Source of the DNA: an uncultured Clostridia bacterium
GTDB lineage: Bacteria; Bacillota; Clostridia; Oscillospirales; Oscillospiraceae
Direction of reading: 5' to 3'
Assembly: GCA_945918315.1 (NCBI GenBank)
Contig: CAMEIK010000011.1
Span: forward strand, 1 to 15,214
DNA length: 15,214 bases
This document shows, in pieces, positions 1-7,838 of the stretch. The notes under the pieces are model-generated. The model made no database searches, was not told the origin of the DNA, and saw only the letters and a list, made by a program, of their open reading frames with translations. Positions within the stretch are counted from its first letter, which is position 1, and each line of letters begins with the position of its first letter. The translations under genes and the position numbers were made by a program.

Positions 1-122
1 CCCATCTGCGTCCTCGGCCTTTTTTATCGCGATTTATGCTCGAAAATCCAAGTCTTCTTTCAATCGTATATTAGTATGAGAAATCCAGCGGGGATTTCCT
101 GCATGTATTTTTGAAAAAAGCC
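1..122. other. Non-coding stretch before the aromatic operon
   Basis: I see no gene here: the open frames crossing it have no ribosome binding site and run antisense to the leader. It contains one small inverted repeat, GAAATCC (80-86) and GGATTTC (92-98) around a five-base loop, followed by a short T-rich run. This could be a weak terminator for a gene upstream of the window. The first 20 bases resemble bases near the window's right end (see findings). Confidence 0.4.
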
Positions 123-151
123 TTGCATTTTTTTGCGGCCGGTGTTATACT
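123..151 (+). promoter_or_regulatory. Sigma-A-type promoter of the aromatic operon
   Basis: TTGCAT (123-128) and TATACT (146-151) are separated by exactly 17 bases. The -10 matches the vegetative consensus at five of six positions; the -35 is weaker. The predicted start near 158 gives a leader RNA of about 195 nt before aroF, beginning just ahead of the leader peptide's ribosome binding site. Confidence 0.65.
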
Positions 152-184
152 CACTGAAACAGCTCGTATATGGAGGCCCAAAGT

Positions 185-253
185 ATGGTCACCGTCTGCA
201 CTTGCGCACAGTTTTACTTTTGCTACTATTACTTTTTTCACGGAAAAAGGTAA
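185..253 (+). CDS. Phe/Tyr-rich leader peptide (attenuator peptide)
   Basis: A 22-codon frame starts with ATG at 185, eight bases after a GGAGG (172-176), and stops with TAA at 251-253. Residues 10-18 read FYFCYYYFF: eight of nine are Phe or Tyr, and the peptide has no Trp. In known leader peptides of amino-acid operons, such as E. coli pheL, runs of codons for the operon's own product make the ribosome stall when the charged tRNA is scarce. Here the operon makes Phe and Tyr and lacks trp genes, so the codon choice fits. The peptide overlaps a 14-bp hairpin and precedes a terminator. I see no other function for it. The exact gene name is unknown to me, but the regulatory role is well supported by sequence and context. 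Confidence 0.85.
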   Translation: MVTVCTCAQFYFCYYYFFHGKR

Positions 254-335
254 TAGCGATTTGTGCTGCAATGCTTTTGCAAGCTGAAAACCAACTTGAG
301 CGCCGCACGAACGCATCGTGCGGCGTAAATTTTTT
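226..335 (+). promoter_or_regulatory. Transcription attenuator (competing leader RNA hairpins)
   Basis: Four structures can be read directly. (a) A 14-bp hairpin pairs 226-239 with 243-256, covering leader codons Tyr14 to stop. (b) A small hairpin pairs 265-271 with 277-284, with one bulge. (c) A candidate antiterminator pairs 256-269 with 302-314 (about 12 pairs, one bulge, one mismatch). (d) A terminator pairs 301-310 with 316-325. Structures b and d both exclude c. A ribosome that reaches the stop codon at 251-253 would cover the start of the 256-269 strand, favouring b and d (termination). A ribosome stalled on the Tyr/Phe codons 212-238 would leave it free, favouring c (read-through). 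The pairings are visible in the sequence; the mechanism is inferred from classical attenuators. Confidence 0.72.
301..335 (+). terminator. Intrinsic attenuator terminator upstream of aroF
   Basis: CGCCGCACGA (301-310) and TCGTGCGGCG (316-325) form a perfect 10-bp stem with a five-base loop. TAAA and six Ts (330-335) follow. The U-tract begins four bases after the stem, so termination may be incomplete, which suits an attenuator. It lies between the leader peptide and the aroF ribosome binding site (GGGAG, 340-344). Confidence 0.8.
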
Positions 336-353
336 ATCTGGGAGCTGAAAAAG

Positions 354-1355
354 ATGATCGCTATTTTGAAACACGGAACCACCCCCCAACAGACAGCCCA
401 TCTGGTTGCCTGGCTGAAGCATCAGAATCTGGATGTTCACATTTCGGAAGGCACCGAGGTTACCGTCCTGGGACTGATCGGCGACACCAGCCGGGTTGAT
501 ATGGAGCTGCTGAACAGCCTGGAGATCGTGGAGAGCGTAAAGCGGGTTTCCGAGCCCTTCAAACAGGCCAACAGGAAATTTCATCCCAAGGATACCATTA
601 TCCAGGTGGGGGACGCCCGCATTGGCGGCGGCTATTTCGCGATGATCGCCGGCCCCTGCTCCGTGGAATCCGAGGAGCAGATCATTGCGGTTGCCCGGGC
701 GGTGAAGGAATCCGGTGCCAATATTCTCCGGGGCGGTGCCTTTAAGCCCCGCACCTCCCCCTACGCTTTCCAGGGCATGAAGGATGCGGGCATCAAGCTG
801 CTTCTGGAAGCCAAGCGGGAGGTCGGACTTCCCATTGTAACGGAAATCATGAATATTTCCACCCTGGATCTTTTTGCTGATGTAGATGTGATTCAGGTGG
901 GCGCCCGGAATATGCAGAACTTTGACCTTCTCAAGGAGCTTGGAAAAACCAAAAAACCGATTCTTCTGAAGCGGGGCCTTGCCAATACGCTCCAGGAGCT
1001 GCTTATGAGCGCCGAGTATATCATGAGCGAGGGCAACGAAAATGTGATTCTCTGTGAACGGGGCATCCGGACCTTTGAAACGGCCACCCGGAATACTTTG
1101 GATCTTTCCGCGGTGTCAGTGCTCCATGAACTGAGCCATCTTCCTGTGGTGGTGGATCCCAGCCATGCTACGGGGAAGGCTCGTCTGGTTCCGCCTATGG
1201 CCTGTGCGGCTGCTGCGGCGGGTGCGGACGGTATCATGGTGGAGGTTCATAATAATCCTTCCTGCGCCCTCTGTGATGGTGCCCAGTCCCTGACCCCGCC
1301 CCAGTTCGACGAACTCTGCCATCGGGTCCGAAAGATCCAGGAGGCCATGCAATGA
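354..1355 (+). CDS. aroF: 3-deoxy-7-phosphoheptulonate synthase (DAHP synthase, type I-beta)
   Basis: This enzyme condenses phosphoenolpyruvate with erythrose 4-phosphate, the first committed shikimate-pathway step in the cytoplasm. The 333-aa length matches the Thermotoga-type I-beta class. Residues 1-70 look like the ferredoxin-like (ACT-like) regulatory domain, and the TIM barrel follows. The expected metal ligands are present: Cys102 in GPCSVES, His271 in DPSHATG, Glu297 in MVEVH and Asp308 in CDGAQ. I chose ATG 354, nine bases after GGGAG (340-344). The in-frame GTG at 318 lies inside the terminator stem and has no ribosome binding site. In this family the N-terminal domain commonly confers Tyr/Phe feedback inhibition, so the gene may be controlled at both RNA and enzyme level. 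Its stop overlaps the tyrA start by four bases. Confidence 0.95.
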   Translation: MIAILKHGTTPQQTAHLVAWLKHQNLDVHISEGTEVTVLGLIGDTSRVDMELLNSLEIVESVKRVSEPFKQANRKFHPKDTIIQVGDARIGGGYFAMIAGPCSVESEEQIIAVARAVKESGANILRGGAFKPRTSPYAFQGMKDAGIKLLLEAKREVGLPIVTEIMNISTLDLFADVDVIQVGARNMQNFDLLKELGKTKKPILLKRGLANTLQELLMSAEYIMSEGNENVILCERGIRTFETATRNTLDLSAVSVLHELSHLPVVVDPSHATGKARLVPPMACAAAAAGADGIMVEVHNNPSCALCDGAQSLTPPQFDELCHRVRKIQEAMQ

Positions 1356-2182
1356 ATGTAGGAATTCTGGGACTGGGGCTCATCGGCGGTTCGTTGGCAA
1401 GAGCCTATGCGCTGGCAGGACATACCGTGTATGCTGCTGACAGTGACGGAGAAATGCTCTCCTTTGCCATGCTTTCCGGCGCGGTCCACGGGGTTCTGGA
1501 TGAAAAGACAATCCCAGACTGTGAGTTGATTCTGCTTGCGATTTATCCCGCCGGAAGCGCCGGCTGGCTGGAGGATAACGGAAAGTTTATCCAGGCATCC
1601 TCCCTGGTGCTGGATTGCTGCGGTGTGAAGGAAGAGGTCTGCCGCCGATGCTTTCCTGTGGCAGAGCGGTATGGCTTCACCTTTGTGGGCGGACATCCCA
1701 TGGCAGGCTCCCATTTTTCCGGCTTTAAGTATAGCCGTGCCACCCTGTTCCGGGGCGCGCCCATGGTGCTGGTGCCCCCACGGTTTGACGATATGGCCCT
1801 GCTTCAGCGGGTAAAGGATGCCCTGGCGCCCTGCGATTTTGGCTCCTTTTCCGTGACAACTGCCGCGGACCATGACAGGATGATCGCGTTCACTTCCCAG
1901 ATGCCCCACATTCTCAGCAACGCGTATATCAAATCTCCCACGGCCCTTAGCCACAAAGGCTTTTCGGCAGGAAGCTACAAGGATCTGACCCGGGTTGCCT
2001 GGCTGAATGCCGGCATGTGGGCAGAGCTGTTTTTGGATAACAAGGAAAATGTTCTGTTTGAATTGGACACGTATCTTGCCAGTTTGAATGCCTACCGGGA
2101 CGCCCTCGCCCGGGAGGATAAAGAAACACTGGTCTGTCTGTTGGAAGAGGGAAAGCGGCGCAAAGAGGAGGTGGACGGATGA
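1352..2182 (+). CDS. tyrA: Prephenate dehydrogenase
   Basis: The product oxidatively decarboxylates prephenate to 4-hydroxyphenylpyruvate, the tyrosine branch. The N terminus carries the NAD-binding Rossmann motif GLGLIGGS (residues 7-14). GGHPMAGSH (113-121) is the conserved prephenate-site segment of TyrA proteins, and a second conserved stretch with SQMPH lies in the helical C-terminal part. At 276 aa it is a compact form: it ends after the dehydrogenase domain and shows no C-terminal ACT domain, so direct tyrosine feedback of the usual kind is not evident. Translation starts at ATG 1352 within an ATGA overlap with aroF, seven bases after AGGAGG (1339-1344). Arogenate as the preferred substrate cannot be excluded from sequence alone. 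Confidence 0.93.
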   Translation: MNVGILGLGLIGGSLARAYALAGHTVYAADSDGEMLSFAMLSGAVHGVLDEKTIPDCELILLAIYPAGSAGWLEDNGKFIQASSLVLDCCGVKEEVCRRCFPVAERYGFTFVGGHPMAGSHFSGFKYSRATLFRGAPMVLVPPRFDDMALLQRVKDALAPCDFGSFSVTTAADHDRMIAFTSQMPHILSNAYIKSPTALSHKGFSAGSYKDLTRVAWLNAGMWAELFLDNKENVLFELDTYLASLNAYRDALAREDKETLVCLLEEGKRRKEEVDG

Positions 2183-3213
2183 AAACAGTTACGGTCTCCG
2201 CTTCGAAAAAATATGATATTTGTATCGGCAGCGGTCTGATGAACCAGTTGGGTTCTCTTGCCCAAAAGCTTGGAAAGGCCAAAAAGGTTTGTCTTGTCAG
2301 TGAATCCACCGTATTCCCGCTTTATGGGGCAACGGCTGCGGACAGCCTGAAAGGCGCTGGATTTACCGTCGTTTCCTTTGTATTTCCCGCCGGGGAAGAA
2401 AGTAAGAACGCCCAGACCTATTTGTCACTTTTGAATTTCCTGGCGGACAACCGGCTTACCCGTTCGGACCTGATTGTCGCTCTTGGCGGCGGCGTAGCAG
2501 GGGACCTGGCAGGCTTTGCCGCGGCCACCTATCTGAGGGGAATTCGGTTTATCCAGGTTCCAACGACCCTGCTTGCGGCTGTGGATTCCTCCGTGGGCGG
2601 AAAAACCGCCATTGATCTGCCGGCGGGAAAGAATCTGGCAGGCGCCTTCTGCCAGCCCAGCCTGGTGCTGTGCGATACCGATACGCTGAACACACTGCCA
2701 CAGGAGATTTTCCGGGACGGCTGCGCGGAGGTAATTAAGTACGGAATCTTGTATGATCCGGTTCTTTTCTCTCATTTGGAGGCTAATGGGTTGGATTTTG
2801 ACCGGGAATATGTGATTACCCGCTGTGTGGAACTGAAGCGTGACGTGGTTATGGAGGATGAGTTTGACACAGGCGCCAGAATGAAGCTGAACCTTGGCCA
2901 CACCATCGGACACGGGATCGAAGCCAAGAGCAATTTTGCTCTGTCCCACGGAAAAGCGGTTGCTGCCGGCATCGCCATTGTCAGCCGAGCCAGCGGCTGT
3001 AAGGACACCCCCCGGATTCTGGCCATTCTGGAGCAATTTGGACTGCCCACCTCCACGGAAGAAACTGCGGATGACATTCTGTCCTATGCCCTGTCGGATA
3101 AGAAGCGTTCCGCGGATCAGGTGAACCTGATTCTTCCCAATGCCATCGGAGACTGCTCCATTGTCCCGACACCTGTGGAGCAGCTGAAATCCTTTATTCA
3201 GGCAGGTCTATAA
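2179..3213 (+). CDS. aroB: 3-dehydroquinate synthase
   Basis: The enzyme cyclises DAHP to 3-dehydroquinate using NAD and a divalent metal, the second shikimate step. The 344-aa length is normal. Visible signatures are the dinucleotide-binding GGGVAGDLAGF (from Gly103), VPTTLLAAVDSSVGGKT, and the metal ligands Glu184 (GCAEVIKYG), His241 (LGHTIGH) and His257 (SHGKAV). ATG 2179 overlaps the tyrA stop as ATGA, and AGGAGGTG (2166-2173) sits five bases upstream, so translational coupling is likely. Nothing is truncated or unusual. Confidence 0.97.
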   Translation: MKTVTVSASKKYDICIGSGLMNQLGSLAQKLGKAKKVCLVSESTVFPLYGATAADSLKGAGFTVVSFVFPAGEESKNAQTYLSLLNFLADNRLTRSDLIVALGGGVAGDLAGFAAATYLRGIRFIQVPTTLLAAVDSSVGGKTAIDLPAGKNLAGAFCQPSLVLCDTDTLNTLPQEIFRDGCAEVIKYGILYDPVLFSHLEANGLDFDREYVITRCVELKRDVVMEDEFDTGARMKLNLGHTIGHGIEAKSNFALSHGKAVAAGIAIVSRASGCKDTPRILAILEQFGLPTSTEETADDILSYALSDKKRSADQVNLILPNAIGDCSIVPTPVEQLKSFIQAGL

Positions 3214-3215
3214 CT

Positions 3216-4406
3216 ATGGATATTCTCATCAGCCCCCGTCCCCTGCGGGGGGATCTGACCGTGATCCCATCCAAGTCCCAGGCACACAGGCTGCTGATCT
3301 GCGCGGCTTTCTCGGATAAGCCTACGCTTTTGCAATGCGCCGAAACAAACAGGGATATGGAAGCGACAGCAGAGTGTCTTACCGCCCTGGGAGCAAATAT
3401 TATCCGAACCGATTCGGGCTTTACTGTGTTTCCTGTGGAGACTGTACCGGAAAAAGCCCGGATGAACTGTGGGGAGAGCGGTTCCACCCTGCGTTTTCTC
3501 CTGCCGGTTGCGGGAGCACTTGGGGTGGATGCCCTGTTTACCATGGAGGGACGGCTTCCCCAGCGGCCGCTTTCTCCCCTTTGGGAGGAAATGGAACGGA
3601 TGGGCTGTACTCTGACCCGGCCCACACCGGATACCATTCGCTGTACAGGCAAGCTGCGCCCCGGAGCCTACCGCATTGACGGCGGTGTATCCAGCCAGTA
3701 TATTACCGGCCTGCTTCTGGCGCTTTCCCTGCTGGGAAGCGGATGTCAATTGGAAGTAACCGGAAAGATAGAGTCGAGGCCCTATATCGATATGACAAAG
3801 GCTGCGATATCCCTTTTTGGGGGAGATCCGGATCACCCCGGTGATAAACGCTTTCACTCTCCCGGAGAAATTCGTGTGGAGGGGGATTGGAGTAACGGCG
3901 CGTTCTTCCTGGCTGCCAATGCCTTGGGCAGCTGCCTGACCCTGCATGGGTTGGACCCGGATTCTCCCCAGGGTGACCGTGCGGTCCAGGAGAAGCTTTC
4001 TCTTCTGGGCAGCGGTGCCCCCAGAATTTCCGCGGCGGATATACCGGACCTGGTGCCCATCCTTTCGGTGGCGGCAGCGGCCCAGCATGGGGCGATATTT
4101 ACCGATATACGCAGACTTCGCATGAAAGAATCTGACCGTGTCGCCTCGGTCATTGCCATGCTGACAAGCCTTGGGGGCAGGGCAGAAGCAGATGAAAATA
4201 GCCTGACCGTGTACCCAGCCAGCTTTACCGGCGGCATTGTGGACAGCTGCAACGACCACCGTATCGCAATGTCCGCTGCCATCGCCGCCACTGTATGCAC
4301 CGGGCCCGTAACCATACTGGGCGCGGAATGTGTCCGAAAATCCTATCCCAGCTTCTGGGGGGAGTACCGCCGATTGGGAGGTCATTATGAGCAGCATGTA
4401 CGGTGA
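3216..4406 (+). CDS. aroA: 3-phosphoshikimate 1-carboxyvinyltransferase (EPSP synthase)
   Basis: EPSP synthase transfers the enolpyruvyl group of PEP to shikimate 3-phosphate. The 396-aa protein is slightly shorter than the usual 420-430 aa but has all the expected landmarks. These are SKSQAHR with Lys20 and Arg25 near the N terminus, CGESGSTLRFLLP, the substrate-binding GGVSSQY, LRMKESDRV and NDHRIAM near the C terminus. The usual NSGTT motif reads ESGST here, with Glu where Asn is common. ATG 3216 lies two bases after the aroB stop, with AGGCAGG (3200-3206) nine bases upstream. The 3' end overlaps aroC by 20 bases. I did not try to assign glyphosate-sensitivity class. Confidence 0.95.
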   Translation: MDILISPRPLRGDLTVIPSKSQAHRLLICAAFSDKPTLLQCAETNRDMEATAECLTALGANIIRTDSGFTVFPVETVPEKARMNCGESGSTLRFLLPVAGALGVDALFTMEGRLPQRPLSPLWEEMERMGCTLTRPTPDTIRCTGKLRPGAYRIDGGVSSQYITGLLLALSLLGSGCQLEVTGKIESRPYIDMTKAAISLFGGDPDHPGDKRFHSPGEIRVEGDWSNGAFFLAANALGSCLTLHGLDPDSPQGDRAVQEKLSLLGSGAPRISAADIPDLVPILSVAAAAQHGAIFTDIRRLRMKESDRVASVIAMLTSLGGRAEADENSLTVYPASFTGGIVDSCNDHRIAMSAAIAATVCTGPVTILGAECVRKSYPSFWGEYRRLGGHYEQHVR

Positions 4407-5451
4407 AAATCTCAGGCTGTCCGTATTCGGGCAGAGCCACGCGGCCGCCATCGGCATGACCCTGGACGGAATACCTGCCGGCCTGCCGGTGGATATGGAT
4501 GTCCTGCAGGCGTTTCTTGCCCGGCGGGCGCCTGGTCAAAACGGTTTTTCCACAACCCGTAAAGAGGCGGATACGCCGGAGTTTCTGTGTGGTATTTCTG
4601 ATGGGTTTACCTGCGGCGCGCCGATCACGGCTATCATCCGCAATACCAATACCCGTTCCGGTGACTATGATAATCTTCGGGACTGTCCTCGCCCCGGCCA
4701 TGCCGACTATACCGCGCAAATCAAGTATGGAGGGTATCAGGACACAGCGGGCGGCGGCCACTTTTCCGGCCGTCTTACGGCACCTATCTGTATTGCCGGT
4801 GGCCTTTGCATCCAGTGGCTTGCGAAAAGGGGCATCCGGGTAGGGGCCCATATTGCATCCATTGCAGGGATTTCCGATACACCTTTTGATACGATCCATC
4901 CCCAGCTGGATGCTGTTAGGAAAGAATTCCCTGTACTCGACCCGCAAGCGGGAAACAATATGGGGAAGGCGATTCTGGAAGCCAAGGGCGCCGGGGATAG
5001 TGTTGGCGGTGTAATTGAGTGCGCCGTTTCGGGGCTGCCCGCCGGGCTGGGCGACCCCATGTTTGACGGCGTGGAAAACCGAATCGCAAGCATTGTATTC
5101 GGTATTCCTGCGGTAAAGGGATTGGAATTCGGTCTGGGCTTCGGATTGTCTGCAATGCGGGGAAGCCTCAGCAATGACCCCTTTATGATGTCTGACGGGC
5201 ATGTGTGCACCGCTACCAACAACTGCGGCGGAATCCTGGGCGGAATCACAAACGGAATGCCCCTGATTTTTCGTGCTGCAATCAAGCCTACACCTTCCAT
5301 TGCCATGGAGCAGCGTTCCGTATCTCTCAGCCGCAAAGAAGAGCAGACCCTGATCGTGAAAGGCCGTCACGACCCCTGTATTGTTCCACGGGCCGTCCCT
5401 GTTGTAGAAGCCGCCGCTGCCATTGCGGTGATGGACATGATTTTAACGTGA
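4387..5451 (+). CDS. aroC: Chorismate synthase
   Basis: This FMN-dependent enzyme converts EPSP to chorismate, the last common aromatic precursor. Recognisable segments are GQSHAAAIG near the N terminus (GESHG in many family members), TTRKEADTPEF, RPGHADYTAQIKYGGYQDTA, the GGGHFSGR loop, and a C-terminal RHDPCIVPRAVPVVEA. The length is 354 aa, normal for the family. I chose ATG 4387, five bases after GGGAGG (4376-4381). ATG 4396 is possible but 14 bases away, and a longer frame from 4330 would add unconserved residues. The start lies inside the end of aroA, giving a 20-base overlap that suggests coupled translation. Confidence 0.95.
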   Translation: MSSMYGENLRLSVFGQSHAAAIGMTLDGIPAGLPVDMDVLQAFLARRAPGQNGFSTTRKEADTPEFLCGISDGFTCGAPITAIIRNTNTRSGDYDNLRDCPRPGHADYTAQIKYGGYQDTAGGGHFSGRLTAPICIAGGLCIQWLAKRGIRVGAHIASIAGISDTPFDTIHPQLDAVRKEFPVLDPQAGNNMGKAILEAKGAGDSVGGVIECAVSGLPAGLGDPMFDGVENRIASIVFGIPAVKGLEFGLGFGLSAMRGSLSNDPFMMSDGHVCTATNNCGGILGGITNGMPLIFRAAIKPTPSIAMEQRSVSLSRKEEQTLIVKGRHDPCIVPRAVPVVEAAAAIAVMDMILT

Positions 5452-5469
5452 AAAGAGGAGAAATGGATT

Positions 5470-6612
5470 ATGGATCTGAAGCAATACCGTCAGGAAATGG
5501 ATACTATTGATGACGAGCTGGTTTCTCTGTTTGTGAAACGTATGGAGATTGCGGCAGGAATCGCGGAATATAAGAAAGAGCATAATATGCCCATTCTTGC
5601 TCCCGCCCGGGAACGGGAAAAGCTGCGGGATGTGGCGAAGAAAGCTGGCCCGGAGATGGGCGGCTATACAAAGGTTCTGTATTCCATGCTTTTTGAGCTG
5701 AGCCGCAGCTATCAGGGTAAGTGCACCGGAAAGGTGACGCCGCTGTATCAGAGAATAACCGATGCCATAGAAAACACGCCAAAGCTTTTCCCTCAGTCTC
5801 CTATGGTAGCCTGTCAGGGCGTGGAGGGGGCTTTCTCCCAGCTTGCCTGTGAGAAAATATTCAAGGACCCCTTCATCATGTACTTCAAAAGCTTTGAAGC
5901 GGTTTTCGGAGCCATCGAGCAAGGTCTTTGCCAGTACGGAATTCTGCCTATCGAAAACTCTACCGCAGGTTCCGTGAAAAAGGTCTACGATCTGATGATT
6001 CAGCGGAATTTCTCCATCGTCCGCACCTTCCGCCTGAAGGTTGACCACAATCTGCTGGTGAATCCCGGCACAAAGCTTTCCGATATCAAGGAGATCTATT
6101 CCCACGAGCAGGCCATTAATCAGTGCGGGGATTTTCTTGCCACCCTGGAGAGTGTCAATATCGTTCCCGTTGCCAATACGGCCATTGCCTCCGAAATGGT
6201 GGCTTCCTCCGGTCGAAAGGATGTGGCGGCACTGAGCAGCCGGTCCTGCGCGGAGCTGTACGGTCTGGAATGCCTGGCCTGCTCCATCCAGGACAAGGGT
6301 AACAACCGTACCCGGTTTATCTGTATCAGTAAGAATCTGGAAATTTACCCCGGCTCCGATAAGACCAGCGTGATGATGGTTCTGCCCCACAGACCCGGTG
6401 CGCTGTACAGGGTTCTGGCCCGGCTCTATACCCTGGGAATCAACGTAACCAAGCTGGAATCCCGTCCCATTCCTGACCGGGAGTTTGAGTTCATGTTCTA
6501 CTTCGACCTGGAGACCTCCATCTATTCTGAGGAATTTATTCAGCTCATGTGTGAGTTGGAGGACCTTTGTGAGGAATTCAAATATCTGGGAAGCTACACC
6601 GAGGTGGTATGA
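5470..6612 (+). CDS. pheA: Bifunctional chorismate mutase / prephenate dehydratase (P-protein)
   Basis: The protein makes prephenate from chorismate and dehydrates it to phenylpyruvate. Residues 1-85 are an AroQ-type chorismate mutase with the expected Arg7, Arg24, Lys35 and the Arg47-Glu48 pair. Residues about 115-290 are prephenate dehydratase, with GVEGAFSQ (from Gly117), ENSTAGSV (162-169) and TRF (281-283). A C-terminal ACT domain follows, carrying ESRP (330-333), the usual Phe-feedback motif. The 380-aa length and domain order match bacterial P-proteins. ATG 5470 follows AGAGGAG (5454-5460) by nine bases, and the gap after aroC is only 18 bases. No other chorismate mutase is seen, so TyrA probably depends on prephenate made here. 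Confidence 0.95.
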   Translation: MDLKQYRQEMDTIDDELVSLFVKRMEIAAGIAEYKKEHNMPILAPAREREKLRDVAKKAGPEMGGYTKVLYSMLFELSRSYQGKCTGKVTPLYQRITDAIENTPKLFPQSPMVACQGVEGAFSQLACEKIFKDPFIMYFKSFEAVFGAIEQGLCQYGILPIENSTAGSVKKVYDLMIQRNFSIVRTFRLKVDHNLLVNPGTKLSDIKEIYSHEQAINQCGDFLATLESVNIVPVANTAIASEMVASSGRKDVAALSSRSCAELYGLECLACSIQDKGNNRTRFICISKNLEIYPGSDKTSVMMVLPHRPGALYRVLARLYTLGINVTKLESRPIPDREFEFMFYFDLETSIYSEEFIQLMCELEDLCEEFKYLGSYTEVV

Positions 6613-7838
6613 TGGAGTGCGGACTGCTGGGAAGAAAGCTGGGGCATAGCTATTCGCCCCAGATTCACACCATGCTGGGTTCTTACGGCTACCGGCTCTT
6701 TGAGGTGGAACCCGAAGAACTGGAAGCCTTTCTCCGCAATGGCAGTTTTCATGGGCTGAATGTGACAATTCCTTATAAGAAAGCTGTGATTCCGTATCTT
6801 GCGGAGCTGTCTGACACGGCACGGAAGCTCGGCGCGGTGAATACCATTGTACGGCGTCCGGACGGAAGCCTCATTGGTCACAATACGGACTACACAGGTT
6901 TCCGGTCCATGGCCCGGCGGAGCGGACTGGCATTTCCCGGGAAAAAGGTTCTTGTATTGGGCAGCGGAGGCGCATCCAATACCGTGATGGCGGTACTGGA
7001 AGAACTTGGTGCCAATCCTGTTTGCATTTCCAGATCGGGAGAGAACCACTATGGAAATCTAGACCGCCATGCGGATGCTTCTGTGATTGTGAATGCCACC
7101 CCAGTGGGCATGTACCCTTCCGTTGAGGATTCACCGCTGTCACTGGACAGTTTCCCAAAGCTGGAGGGTGTTCTGGATGTGATTTATAACCCCGCAAGGA
7201 CCCGGCTCCTGTTGGAAGCGGAAGAGCGGGGATTGATCACCGGCAACGGACTTTGGATGTTGGTTGCCCAGGCAAAGGAAAGCGCCGAATGGTTCACCGG
7301 GAGCTCCATTCCTGAGGAAACCATCGGTAAGATCTATACCGCGCTTCGCGGCAGGATGGAAAACCTGATTCTGATTGGCATGCCCGGCAGCGGAAAGACG
7401 ACAGTGGGGCAGGCACTGGCAAAGCGTCTTGGGAAGGAATTCAGGGATGCGGACGCGGTGCTGGAGGAAACCACCGGCCGCCGGATTGAGGACATCATCC
7501 GTACAGACGGCGAGGCGGTTTTCCGGGACATGGAGACAAAAACCCTGGCGGATCTGGGAAAAGAATCCGGTCTGGTCATTGCCACTGGGGGCGGCTGTGT
7601 TACCCGGGAGGAAAACTACCCATTGCTTCACCGCAACGGCGTGATTATTCGGCTGACCCGGGATACGGATAAGCTCCCCACCCAGGGACGCCCGCTTTCC
7701 CAGGCGGGCCCTCTGTCCGAAATGCGCAAACGCAGGGAACCGATGTATTGTCGGTTTGCGGATGATACCGTAGACAATAACGGCAGTCTGGAGGATACCC
7801 TTACACAGATTATCACAGCCTGGGAGGAACGGATATGA
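6609..7838 (+). CDS. aroE: Shikimate dehydrogenase-shikimate kinase fusion (AroE-AroK)
   Basis: This 409-aa fusion carries two pathway enzymes. Residues 1-249 are NADP-dependent shikimate dehydrogenase, with SYSP near the N terminus, catalytic Lys57 in NVTIPYK and Asp94 in NTDYTGF, the nucleotide loop GSGGAS, NATPVGMYP and a C-terminal QAKESAEWF. Residues 250-409 are shikimate kinase, with Walker A GMPGSGKTT (Lys263), DADAVLEETTG, GEAVFRDME, TGGG and the lid segment GRPL. No stop or frameshift separates them. An in-frame ATG at 7356 (Met250) marks the junction, but I see no convincing ribosome binding site for separate AroK synthesis. ATG 6609 overlaps the pheA stop; ATG 6612 is an equally likely start given GAGGTGG at 6601-6607. 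Both halves look catalytically intact. Confidence 0.95.
   Translation: MMECGLLGRKLGHSYSPQIHTMLGSYGYRLFEVEPEELEAFLRNGSFHGLNVTIPYKKAVIPYLAELSDTARKLGAVNTIVRRPDGSLIGHNTDYTGFRSMARRSGLAFPGKKVLVLGSGGASNTVMAVLEELGANPVCISRSGENHYGNLDRHADASVIVNATPVGMYPSVEDSPLSLDSFPKLEGVLDVIYNPARTRLLLEAEERGLITGNGLWMLVAQAKESAEWFTGSSIPEETIGKIYTALRGRMENLILIGMPGSGKTTVGQALAKRLGKEFRDADAVLEETTGRRIEDIIRTDGEAVFRDMETKTLADLGKESGLVIATGGGCVTREENYPLLHRNGVIIRLTRDTDKLPTQGRPLSQAGPLSEMRKRREPMYCRFADDTVDNNGSLEDTLTQIITAWEERI

Noticed and set aside
152..335. T-box riboswitch upstream of aroF
   Set aside because: The leader is short, shows no T-box bulge sequence (TGGN) in an antiterminator or specifier stem, and is explained by the leader peptide and competing hairpins.
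318..353. Upstream GTG start for aroF
   Set aside because: It lies in the 3' arm of the terminator without a ribosome binding site; ATG 354 has GGGAG at correct spacing and matches the family N terminus.
5443..6822. Long minus-strand open frame (459 codons) opposite pheA, with similar long frames opposite aroA (3198-4457) and aroC (4225-5370)
   Set aside because: These are antisense to genes with intact catalytic motifs, match no family I recognise and have low-complexity, His/Arg/Gln-rich translations typical of shadow frames.
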